A stretch of DNA of 40,486 nucleotides from CAYRHS01 sp964424125 (GTDB taxonomy: Bacteria; Actinomycetota; Acidimicrobiia; IMCC26256; JAOSJL01): the NCBI GenBank assembly GCA_964424125.1, contig CAYRHS010000005.1, positions 1 to 40,486 on the forward strand, read 5' to 3'. The position numbers and the translations under genes are program-made. Below the pieces are notes generated by a model that made no database searches, had not been told where the DNA came from, and saw nothing but the letters and a program-made list of their open reading frames with translations. Below are positions 6,990 through 14,065 of this stretch, piece by piece; the first letter of the stretch is position 1; each line of letters begins with the position of its first letter.

Positions 6990-9271
6990 CGGGAGCCTGC
7001 CTTCTCCCCGATTCCGTCCGACCCGAGTGGGAGCTCGAGGTCGGGCGTCAGGTCGACCGCCGGCGTTTCGGGTCCTGCTTCGCTGATCCCGAAACGGTCG
7101 TAGATCCGCTGCATCCACGCCGGCGCCCACCAGTTCCAGCGTCCGGCCATGCGCATGAACGCGGGGACGAGCGTGCCCCGCACGACGAAGGCGTCCATGA
7201 GCACCGCGATCGCGAGCCCGAGGCCGAAGAGGATCATGAACGACACGCGTGCCGTCGCGAAGGCGAAGAACACGATGCTGATCAGCAACGCCGCCGCAGT
7301 GATGATCCGGCCGGTCCTCTCCAGCCCGAGGGCGACGGCGGCCGTGTTGTCACCGCTGGCGTCGTACTCCTCCTTGATCCGAGACAGGAGGAAGACCTCG
7401 TAATCCATGGACAGACCGAAGGCGACGCAGAACATGAGGATGGGGATGGTCGAGGTGAGCGTGCCCGTGGCGGTGAAGCCGAGCAGGCCGGAGAGGTGGC
7501 CGTCCTGGAAGATCCACACCATCGCCCCGAAGCTGGCCGTAAGGCTCAGGACGTTGAGCACGAGCGCCTTGAGCGGCACCACGACGCTGCCGAAGGCGAG
7601 GAACAGCAGGACGAACATCGCCGAGGCGATCAGGATGAGCGCAAGGGGCAAGGAGTCGAAGAGCGCCGCCTTCGAGTCGACGAGCCGCGCTCCCTCGCCG
7701 CCGACGAGCACGTCGAAGGGAGCATCGAGATCCCGGACCTCGTGGACGAGTGCCTCACCTTCGGGTGACACGGGTTCGAGATCGGGGACGACCGACCACC
7801 ACGTGGCGCTCTCCGCGCGGAAGCGGTCGCCGAGTCCTCCGCCGTCGGTCAGGGTCGCGCCATCGAAGAACGAGAGCACGGCTTCCCCGTCCTGGTAGAT
7901 CCCGGTCCGGGCGTCCACGCGCGCGACACCATCGAGCGTCGAGAGCTCGGACGCATAGGCGTCGATCTCGCCTGCACGGGCCAGGGGATGGCCGACGTCC
8001 TCGGCGACGACCTGGATCGCCCCCGCTTCGTTCGAGTCGAAGTTCTCGCGGATGTCATCGGAGACCTGACGGGAGGCGGCGTCTTCCGGCAGAACGCGGT
8101 CGTCAGGGAGTCCGAGCTCGAGTCGCAGGAACGGCGATCCGAGGAACAGGAGGAAGAGGATGACGAGGGTCGCGACGGGGAGTGGCCGCCGCATGACGAC
8201 TGTCGCGACGCGATGCCAGACCCCTTCGCTCGGTCGCTTCGGCGGCCGACGGAGCACCGCGAGACGGTTGACGTTGGGCCCGAGGACCGCGAGCAACGCG
8301 GGGAGCGAGAGGATCGCAGCCGACGCGGCGACGAGCGCCACCGCGATCCCCGCGTAGCCGAACGACCGGAGGAACGGAAGCGGGAAGACGAGGAGGGCGG
8401 CGAGGGAGATCGCGACCGTGACCGCGCTGAACAAGATCGTGCGGCCCGCGGTCTCGACGGTGCGAACCACAGCGGCGTCGGCGCTCCTTCCGGCCGCCAG
8501 CTCCTCCCGGAAGCGCGAGACGATGAAAAGGCTGTAGTCGATGGCCAGCCCCAAGCCCATCGCCGTGGTCATGTTCAGCGAGAAGATCGAGACCTCGGTG
8601 AAGCCGGCGACCAGTCGCAGGATCAGGAACGTGCCGATGATCGCGACGAGCCCCACGCCGAGTGGAAGAGCCGCAGCGACGAGCCCGCGGAAGACGAAGA
8701 GGAGCAGGATCAGCGTGAGGGGAATCGCGATGAGCTCGGCCCGGAGGAGGTCCTGCTCGATGATCTCGCCGACCTCCGTGAAGACCTGGGCCGAGCCCCC
8801 GACGCCCACGACCACGACGTCGTCCTCGATGGTGAAGCGTTCGGCGTGCTCGCTCACCCAGTCGTCGACGTCGTCATGGCTGCCGAGCACGTCGGCGACG
8901 ACGAGCGCTTGATCGCCGTCGGTGCTCCGCAGGGGCGATGCGTTCTGGTCCCAGTACGAGACGACTTCGCCGATCTGTTGGTCGGCGTCGAGCTCACGGG
9001 CGAGGGCCAGCCCCCGCTCCCGTACCGCAGCGTCGTCGACGTTCCCGTCCCGGGCGGTCACGAGCAAGAGGAAGTTGGGAGTGCCGGAGCCGAACTCCTC
9101 GGTCAGGACATCCTCGGTCCGGCTCGACTCGAAGCTGTCGTTGTCGAAACCGCCCGAGGAGAGGTGCTCGGCCACTCCGCCCCCGAAGACCGCGGCGACG
9201 ACCACCCCGGCCGCGGTGAGCACGAGGAGCACGACCCGCCGGCGGACGATGAAGTGCCCGAGCCGCTGCAT
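6986..9271 (-). CDS. MMPL family RND transporter
   Basis: A 761-aa RND-superfamily lipid or small-molecule exporter. It has two repeats, each a membrane helix, a large extracytoplasmic loop (about residues 35-175 and 400-520) and a five-helix bundle. The proton-relay Asp-Tyr pairs typical of MmpL proteins are present in both halves: GLGLAIDYSLFIVSRFREE (D245/Y246) and AFGLSMDYEVFLLSRIKEEY (about residue 625). The C-terminal 40 residues are a soluble acidic tail. Start ATG 9271 is preceded by GGGAGGAG. The gene heads a two-gene operon with the TetR regulator. Cargo cannot be told from sequence; mycobacterial relatives move lipids and siderophores. Confidence 0.93.
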   Translation of the reverse strand: MQRLGHFIVRRRVVLLVLTAAGVVVAAVFGGGVAEHLSSGGFDNDSFESSRTEDVLTEEFGSGTPNFLLLVTARDGNVDDAAVRERGLALARELDADQQIGEVVSYWDQNASPLRSTDGDQALVVADVLGSHDDVDDWVSEHAERFTIEDDVVVVGVGGSAQVFTEVGEIIEQDLLRAELIAIPLTLILLLFVFRGLVAAALPLGVGLVAIIGTFLILRLVAGFTEVSIFSLNMTTAMGLGLAIDYSLFIVSRFREELAAGRSADAAVVRTVETAGRTILFSAVTVAISLAALLVFPLPFLRSFGYAGIAVALVAASAAILSLPALLAVLGPNVNRLAVLRRPPKRPSEGVWHRVATVVMRRPLPVATLVILFLLFLGSPFLRLELGLPDDRVLPEDAASRQVSDDIRENFDSNEAGAIQVVAEDVGHPLARAGEIDAYASELSTLDGVARVDARTGIYQDGEAVLSFFDGATLTDGGGLGDRFRAESATWWSVVPDLEPVSPEGEALVHEVRDLDAPFDVLVGGEGARLVDSKAALFDSLPLALILIASAMFVLLFLAFGSVVVPLKALVLNVLSLTASFGAMVWIFQDGHLSGLLGFTATGTLTSTIPILMFCVAFGLSMDYEVFLLSRIKEEYDASGDNTAAVALGLERTGRIITAAALLISIVFFAFATARVSFMILFGLGLAIAVLMDAFVVRGTLVPAFMRMAGRWNWWAPAWMQRIYDRFGISEAGPETPAVDLTPDLELPLGSDGIGEKAGSR

Positions 9272-9289
9272 GGCTCCTCCCGCAAGGGC

Positions 9290-9323
9290 GTAACAACGTT
9301 AACGTAACGTCGGAAACTTTCCG
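9290..9323. promoter_or_regulatory. Palindrome cluster in the MmpL / phosphotransferase divergent promoter
   Basis: Two perfect palindromes sit in an 84-bp intergenic region. ACGTTAACGT is at 9296-9305, flanked on both sides by GTAAC (9290-9294 and 9304-9308). CGGAAA-C-TTTCCG is at 9311-9323. On the minus strand the first block also contains TANNNT boxes suited as a -10 for the MmpL operon. TetR repressors bind such palindromes, so this is the prime operator candidate for the TetR encoded in the operon. Confidence 0.5.
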
Positions 9324-9355
9324 CGAGCCTGACCGATCGGGCCGACCGTGTCGAC

Positions 9356-10432
9356 ATGACATCGGTCACAGGCGAGGATCGGCCCGTGAACGTGTCGACG
9401 GAGGGAGCGAGCACGGTGCTGGTCGATGAGCGCCGCCTCACCGCGTGGATGGACGACATGGGCCTCGCAGCCGGCGAGCCGCTCGACGTCCAGCGGATCA
9501 CCACCGGACACTCCAACGAGGTCTTCCGAGTCGTGCGGGGCGAGCTCCGGCTCGCGCTCCGACGTCCCCCCCGGACTCCGCTCTCGCCCACCGCGCACGA
9601 CATGGCGCGCGAGCACCGCGTGCTGCGTGCGCTGACCGCAGGTGCCGATGTTCCCGTGCCGCGTCCGGTTGCGCTGTGCGAGGACGAGGGAGTGATCGGT
9701 GCCCCCTTCTACCTCATGGAGCTGCTCGACGGCGTCGTGGCGCGCGACGCCGTGCCCGAGGAGTGGAGCGCGGCACCGGGACTTGCATCCGACCTCGCCC
9801 ACGCGTTGGTAGACACGCTCGTCGGCGTGCACGCCTTCGACTGGCGGGCGGCTGGGCTCGACGACTTCGGGAGACCCGAGGGCTACCTCGAACGTCAAGC
9901 GACCCGCTGGCTCGGCCAGCTCGAGCGCTACCGGACGCGGCCCTTGCCGGACGTCGAAGTCGCGGGGGAGTGGCTCGCGGCCCACGTACCGCGGATGCAG
10001 CCACCCACGCTGATCCACGGCGACTACAAGCTCGACAACCTCATGCTCGAGCGCGACCTCCCGGTGACGCCGGTCGCGGTGCTCGACTGGGAGCAGGCGA
10101 CGATCGGCGACCCGCTCACCGACCTCGGTTGGATGCTGGGCCTGTGGCTCGAGCCCGGGGAGCAGGGTGTCTTCGTCGGTGCCAACACGCCGATGCTGGC
10201 CCTCGAGGACGTTCCCGATCGGAACGCGCTGGCGCAGCGCTACGCGGCGCGAAGTGGTCGCGATCTGGAGCACCTCGCGTTCTACTGCGTGCTCGGGCTG
10301 TTCAAGCTGGCGTGCGTGATGGAGGGGTCGTACGCGCGGCATCAGGCGGGGACGTCCGACGATCCGCTCTTCGATGTGCTCGACGAAGGCGTCCCCGCGC
10401 TCGCGCGCCGGGCGTTGTCGTTCATTCCTTGA
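9356..10432 (+). CDS. Phosphotransferase family protein (APH fold)
   Basis: A protein of up to 358 aa with the aminoglycoside phosphotransferase/choline kinase-like fold. Kinase motifs: ITTGHSNEVFRV nucleotide loop, catalytic HGDYKLDN (Brenner motif) and metal-binding LDWEQATIGDPLTDLGWML. In actinobacteria and in human ACAD10/11, such domains accompany acyl-CoA dehydrogenases, where they phosphorylate hydroxyacyl substrates; antibiotic resistance is less likely. The start is uncertain: ATG 9356 is the longest and lacks a Shine-Dalgarno; GTG 9386 (in frame) has GAGG 8 nt upstream and may be the true start. It is divergent from the MmpL operon. Its last 11 nt overlap the 3' end of the convergent surface-protein gene. 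Confidence 0.88.
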   Translation: MTSVTGEDRPVNVSTEGASTVLVDERRLTAWMDDMGLAAGEPLDVQRITTGHSNEVFRVVRGELRLALRRPPRTPLSPTAHDMAREHRVLRALTAGADVPVPRPVALCEDEGVIGAPFYLMELLDGVVARDAVPEEWSAAPGLASDLAHALVDTLVGVHAFDWRAAGLDDFGRPEGYLERQATRWLGQLERYRTRPLPDVEVAGEWLAAHVPRMQPPTLIHGDYKLDNLMLERDLPVTPVAVLDWEQATIGDPLTDLGWMLGLWLEPGEQGVFVGANTPMLALEDVPDRNALAQRYAARSGRDLEHLAFYCVLGLFKLACVMEGSYARHQAGTSDDPLFDVLDEGVPALARRALSFIP

Positions 10433-12092
10433 CGCGCCGCCGGCGGTTCGCGGCGACGACCGTGACCCCGGCGAGCACGACTACCAAGGCGAGCACGATC
10501 AGGAGCGCGAGCTCGGCGCCGGTCGCCGGCAGCGTCGCGTCGGCGTTCCCGGTGCCGCTCGGGTCGGCGGCGTCGGGCGTGTCGTCGGGCGTGTCGTCGG
10601 TGTCGGAGGGCGGGAAGCACGTTCCGTCGCTGTCGGAGTTGCCGCCGTCGTCGCTGATCGCACCCCCGGCATCGGTGGCGCAGTCGTTGGGCGTGTTGGC
10701 GGTGATCGAGGAGCCGGCCACCGCCGCCGTGGCTCCGTCGGAGGCGGCCAAGCCGCCACCGGTGTCGCCTGCCGTGTTCTCGGTGATCACCGTGTCGGCG
10801 ACGTCGAGCGTCGCGGGTCCGCTGGTGACCGCGGCCACGACCAGCCCGCCGCCCACTCCGTCCGTGCTGTTCCCGGTCACCTCGGAACCGGTGACGGTCA
10901 CCGTTCCGGCGATGTTGGCGATGCCACCGCCGGCGAAGGGCCCCGAGTTCTCGGTGATCTCGACTCCCGAGAGGGTGGCGGTGGCGCCCATGTTGACGAG
11001 GCCGCCGCCGAGTCCCTGTGCGGTGTTGTTCGTGAGCTCGTTGGCGGTCATCGAGAAGGTCGAGCCGCCAGTGTTCAAGATGCCGCCGCCGGCGCCCTCG
11101 CCGTCGTCGTCGTCGGTGGTGTTGCCGTCGACCGTGACGTCGTCGAGGGTCACGGTGCCGCCGCCGTCGTTGTAGACGCCGCCCCCGCCCCCGCCGGTGT
11201 TCCCCGTGATGGAGCCGCCGCTCATCGTCACCGTTCCGCCGTTGTTGCGGAAGCCGCCGCCGTCGGTCGAGGCGCTGTTCTCCTGAATGGTCGTGTCGGT
11301 GAGGGTGACGGTGCCGCCGTCGTTGTCGAAGCCGCCGCCCCGCTCGTCGGAATCGTTCTCCTCGAGGATGCTCCCGCTCGCCGCGAACGTGGCTCCGCTC
11401 GCGTTGTAGACGCCGGCACCGAGCTCGTCACCGCCACCCGTCATCGCGTTGTTGACGACACCGGATTGATCCAGCGTCAGCGCGCCGGTGTTGGCAATCC
11501 CCGCGCCCCGAATGGAGTTGGAGCCCGAGGCCGAATCGAGCGTGTTACCGCCGACGACGGCGTTGGTCAGTGTCAGCGTTCCTGCGTTGCGGATGCCGGC
11601 GCCGGTCTCCTCGCTCGCGCTGGCGACCGCTCGCCCGGCGACGATGGCCATGGCGATCAGCTCGACGGTCCCGCCCTGGACGTCGAGAACGCGGGTCTGA
11701 TCCTGGCCGTTGACTACGGTGTCGGTCGCGGTCGCCGTGGCGCCGCGCATCGTGAGATCGCCCGTGACCACGAGCGGCCCGTTCGCGCCGTCGAGCACGA
11801 ACGGGTCTCCGAGGCCGGCGGCTTCGAGGTTGATTTCGTCGAGACCGGCATTCGCGTTGGCGGCCTCGACCGCGGCGCGCACCGACGTGCAGACGCCCCC
11901 CAGGCAGCTGCCGGCACCGGGGGCCTCGTCGGCCTTGTTGGCGCTCGGGACGGTGAACGTCGCGGCCGCGGCGGGAGCGGCCCACACAACTGGGAGGGCG
12001 AGTGCGACCGCGAGGACGACCGTCACGGCGCCACGTCGGCGAGACCGACGATTTCGGGCGCGCCCCAGAGCTTCGGGACCGATGACACGCAC
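10422..12092 (-). CDS. Sortase-anchored surface protein with beta-helix repeats
   Basis: A 556-aa exported protein of unknown function. It has a signal peptide (RRSRRRGAVTVVLAVALALP, cleavage after AAPAAAA). A CSLREA-like N-terminal segment follows (CLGGVCTSVRAAVEAANAN). The body (about residues 150-490) consists of short repeats rich in GGG, N, T and V of the type GGGxxNxGGTVTLxxxxVxGN, which predicts a right-handed parallel beta-helix. An acidic Thr/Pro/Asp linker then leads to LPATG (521-525), a hydrophobic stretch and RRRRVKE: a canonical sortase signal. No sortase gene is in the window. The start is GTG 12092, with AGGAG only 3 nt upstream. Similar repeats occur in polymorphic surface proteins and adhesins. 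The gene is convergent and overlapping with the phosphotransferase gene. Confidence 0.85.
   Translation of the reverse strand: MRVIGPEALGRARNRRSRRRGAVTVVLAVALALPVVWAAPAAAATFTVPSANKADEAPGAGSCLGGVCTSVRAAVEAANANAGLDEINLEAAGLGDPFVLDGANGPLVVTGDLTMRGATATATDTVVNGQDQTRVLDVQGGTVELIAMAIVAGRAVASASEETGAGIRNAGTLTLTNAVVGGNTLDSASGSNSIRGAGIANTGALTLDQSGVVNNAMTGGGDELGAGVYNASGATFAASGSILEENDSDERGGGFDNDGGTVTLTDTTIQENSASTDGGGFRNNGGTVTMSGGSITGNTGGGGGGVYNDGGGTVTLDDVTVDGNTTDDDDGEGAGGGILNTGGSTFSMTANELTNNTAQGLGGGLVNMGATATLSGVEITENSGPFAGGGIANIAGTVTVTGSEVTGNSTDGVGGGLVVAAVTSGPATLDVADTVITENTAGDTGGGLAASDGATAAVAGSSITANTPNDCATDAGGAISDDGGNSDSDGTCFPPSDTDDTPDDTPDAADPSGTGNADATLPATGAELALLIVLALVVVLAGVTVVAANRRRRVKE
10622..11642 (-). 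repeat. Degenerate coding repeats of the surface protein
   Basis: Roughly 20-25-residue units recur, each with a GGG or GAG turn followed by (I/V/F)xNxG(G/A)T and a T-rich strand. This gives long runs of ccgccg and gtcgacg-like sequence on the plus strand. Spacing varies and units are diverged, so this is protein-level repetition and not a tandem satellite. Confidence 0.55.
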
Positions 12093-12109
12093 GTGCTCCT
12101 ATCGACGGA

Positions 12110-12153
12110 CGCGCTCCGGACTTGAGCTGCGACGCGTTCGGCCACGGAGCGCG
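12110..12153. promoter_or_regulatory. Inverted repeat in the surface-protein / hydrolase divergent region
   Basis: CGCGCTCCG (12110-12118) and CGGAGCGCG (12145-12153) are perfect 9-nt inverted copies 26 nt apart, in the 97-bp gap between divergent genes. It could be a looped operator or chance in GC-rich DNA. I see no convincing -10 box here. Confidence 0.3.
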
Positions 12154-12189
12154 CGACGGTCCACCACCTCCGCCTCCCCAGCGCGGACA

Positions 12190-13230
12190 ATGCTGGCCAT
12201 GGATCGCCTCACCCGCGGCGTGCTCGAGCTTGAGGCCGGCCACAGGATCGGCGTGTCCTGGGCCGGTCGGGGCATCCCGGTCGTACTCCTCCACGGCTTC
12301 GGCGCCGAGGCGCGGGTCTACGCGCAGAGTGCGTCGCGACTGACGCGTCTCGGCTTGCGCGTGATCGGCATCGACGCGCCCGGCCACGGCGAATCGTCGG
12401 GCCCAGGAGCCCAAGCCGCGCTCGCCGATTGGGCGACACACGTGGACGACGTCCTGACCCACCTCGGCATCCGGCGCGCGGTGCTGCTCGGGCACTCGAT
12501 GGGCGGCCGGCTGGCCGCCGAGGTCGCCGCTCGACGCCCCGGCCGGGCGCTCGGGGTCCTGCTCGTCGACGCCATCCTCGGCGATCCGTGGGACCGGCGG
12601 CTGCGCCGGGCGCTCCGGTTCCCGCCCGCCCTGTCCGCGTTCGGTGCGGCGTTCCTGTTGGACAGCGCGCAGACGGCGGCGCCGCATCGTGACCCCGCAC
12701 AGGCCCGCAAGCTCTGGCGGCTCTCGATGCCGATGTGGCGAAACCGCCTGACGAATCCCCTGCACACCCTCGCGGCTGCGCGGGCGGTGCTCCGCTCGGA
12801 GCCGTCCGTCGAGGTGCTCGAACGGCTCCGAGCGGCCGAGATCCCGGTCACCGTTCTCCACGGTGAGCGTGACCTCGTGGTTCCTCTCGACGCCGGGCGC
12901 GACGCGGCGGCCCGGACCGACGCGGATCTCGTCGTCGTCCGTGGGGCGCGTCACTCCTGGCCGCTGAGCTGTCCCGAGACCCTGCCCGTGATCGTCGAGG
13001 AGTTGCTCGGGGGCCGGCTGGGTGACGCGGTGCTCGGCGCAGCTCGACAGGCAGGGATCCGACGCGAGCGCCCCACGGTCGCCGAGCTCGAAGCAGTGCT
13101 CTACGACGACGGGGCGGCCGCGCTCCGGTTGCCGACCGTCCGGCGACTGAAGCCGCCGGAAGAGCAGATACCTCGCTTCGATTGGCGGATCGAACGACCG
13201 TCGGCGACGGCGCTGCGGGTCACCGCCTGA
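12190..13230 (+). CDS. Alpha/beta hydrolase
   Basis: A 346-aa alpha/beta-hydrolase-fold enzyme with a complete catalytic set. The oxyanion region is LLHGFGAEARVY, the nucleophile elbow GHSMGG, the acid HGERDLVVPL and the histidine RGARHSWPL. The strand motif GIDAPGHGESSGPG before the elbow is typical of esterases, lactonases and epoxide-hydrolase-like members. A C-terminal extension of about 70 residues after the catalytic histidine (RRERPTVAELEAVLYDDG...) is unusual for the fold and has no function I recognise. ATG 12190 and ATG 12199 are both possible starts; neither has a Shine-Dalgarno. No signal peptide is seen, so it is probably cytoplasmic. The substrate is unknown. Confidence 0.88.
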   Translation: MLAMDRLTRGVLELEAGHRIGVSWAGRGIPVVLLHGFGAEARVYAQSASRLTRLGLRVIGIDAPGHGESSGPGAQAALADWATHVDDVLTHLGIRRAVLLGHSMGGRLAAEVAARRPGRALGVLLVDAILGDPWDRRLRRALRFPPALSAFGAAFLLDSAQTAAPHRDPAQARKLWRLSMPMWRNRLTNPLHTLAAARAVLRSEPSVEVLERLRAAEIPVTVLHGERDLVVPLDAGRDAAARTDADLVVVRGARHSWPLSCPETLPVIVEELLGGRLGDAVLGAARQAGIRRERPTVAELEAVLYDDGAAALRLPTVRRLKPPEEQIPRFDWRIERPSATALRVTA

Positions 13231-13276
13231 GTCCCGCCTCGCGATCGGCTGCGACGGAGCCGTCGGCGGGGATCAG
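13227..13276. terminator. Stop-to-stop hairpin between hydrolase and exonuclease III genes
   Basis: CTGA (13227-13230) pairs with TCAG (13273-13276). After one mismatch and a T-G wobble, CCCGCC (13233-13238) pairs with GGCGGG (13265-13270). An inner CGGCT (13246-13250) / AGCCG (13258-13262) stem caps it. The stop codons of the two convergent genes pair with each other, so it could serve as a bidirectional terminator. Confidence 0.5.
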
Positions 13277-14049
13277 AGGTCCAGGTCGACGACGACGGGC
13301 GCGTGGTCGGATGGCTGCTTGCCCTTGCGCGCGTTCCGGTCGACGGTTGCCCAACGGACGGCTTCGGCTGCGGGTTTCGTCATGTACACGAGGTCGATGC
13401 GCATCCCACGGTGCTGGTGGAAGTCACCGCGCCGGTAGTCCCAGTAGGTGAACAGGCCGTCGTCCTCGTAGCAGCGTCGGAACGCGTCCTCGAGGCCCCA
13501 CGCGCGCAGCCCCGCGAGTGCGTCCCGTTCCTCGTCGGTGACGTGGGTCGCGCCGACGAATGCGGTCGGGTCCCACACGTCCCGGTCCTCGGGCGCGACG
13601 TTGAAGTCGCCGACGAGCGCCAGCGGTGTCTCGGGTGTGAAGGACGCGTCCAACCAGTCCCGCAGGCGTTCGAGCCAGACGAGCTTCCGGTCCCAGAACT
13701 CGCTTCCGACCTCCCGACCGTTCGGCACGTAGACCGACACGCATTCGAGAGCACCGCAGCGGGCAGCCACCAGACGGGCGTCACCCGCGTAGGGATCCTC
13801 GAGATCGCCGAAACCGGTACGCACGTCGTCGAGGCCGACCTTCGACAGGATGGCGACGCCGTTCCACCGGCCTTCCCCGTAGTGGACCGCGTCGTAGCCC
13901 AACGCCTCGAAGGTCAGCTGCGGGAACGCGTCGTCCGCGAGCTTCGTCTCCTGGAGGCAACAGACGTCGGGTTGCGCATAGCCCAGCCACTCCTCGACGC
14001 GCGGGAGGCGGGCCTTCAGCGAATTGACGTTCCAGGTCGCGAGTCGCAT
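13273..14049 (-). CDS. xthA: Exodeoxyribonuclease III
   Basis: A 258-aa Mg-dependent AP endonuclease / 3'-5' exonuclease of base-excision repair. All family motifs are present: MRLATWNVNSLKAR, CLQETKLAD (metal Glu), VYVPNGREVGSE (active-site Tyr-Pro-Asn region), GDFNVAPEDRDVWDP, DAFRRCYED, TYWDYR and the terminal SDHAPVVVDL with the catalytic Asp-His. The length is normal for the family. The start ATG 14049 lies 16 nt downstream of the penicillin acylase stop; with no visible Shine-Dalgarno it is probably read from that transcript. This is a house-keeping gene and the pairing with an extracellular acylase looks incidental. Confidence 0.96.
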   Translation of the reverse strand: MRLATWNVNSLKARLPRVEEWLGYAQPDVCCLQETKLADDAFPQLTFEALGYDAVHYGEGRWNGVAILSKVGLDDVRTGFGDLEDPYAGDARLVAARCGALECVSVYVPNGREVGSEFWDRKLVWLERLRDWLDASFTPETPLALVGDFNVAPEDRDVWDPTAFVGATHVTDEERDALAGLRAWGLEDAFRRCYEDDGLFTYWDYRRGDFHQHRGMRIDLVYMTKPAAEAVRWATVDRNARKGKQPSDHAPVVVDLDL

Positions 14050-14065
14050 TCTTCGCGCCGCCGCG

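Noticed and set aside
9296..9305. GTTAAC-containing palindrome at the MmpL promoter as a third copy of the 16-nt motif.
   Set aside because: Only the GTTAAC hexamer is shared; flanking bases and half-site spacing differ, so a common regulator is not supported.
9356..10432. Phosphotransferase-fold gene read as aminoglycoside resistance next to an exporter.
   Set aside because: The sequence type is the acyl-CoA-dehydrogenase-associated APH family; resistance function is not supported by anything visible.
10622..11642. Repetitive DNA that might look like a CRISPR array or minisatellite.
   Set aside because: Units vary in length and sequence, lie fully in frame and translate to beta-helix protein repeats; there are no identical repeats with unique spacers and no cas genes.
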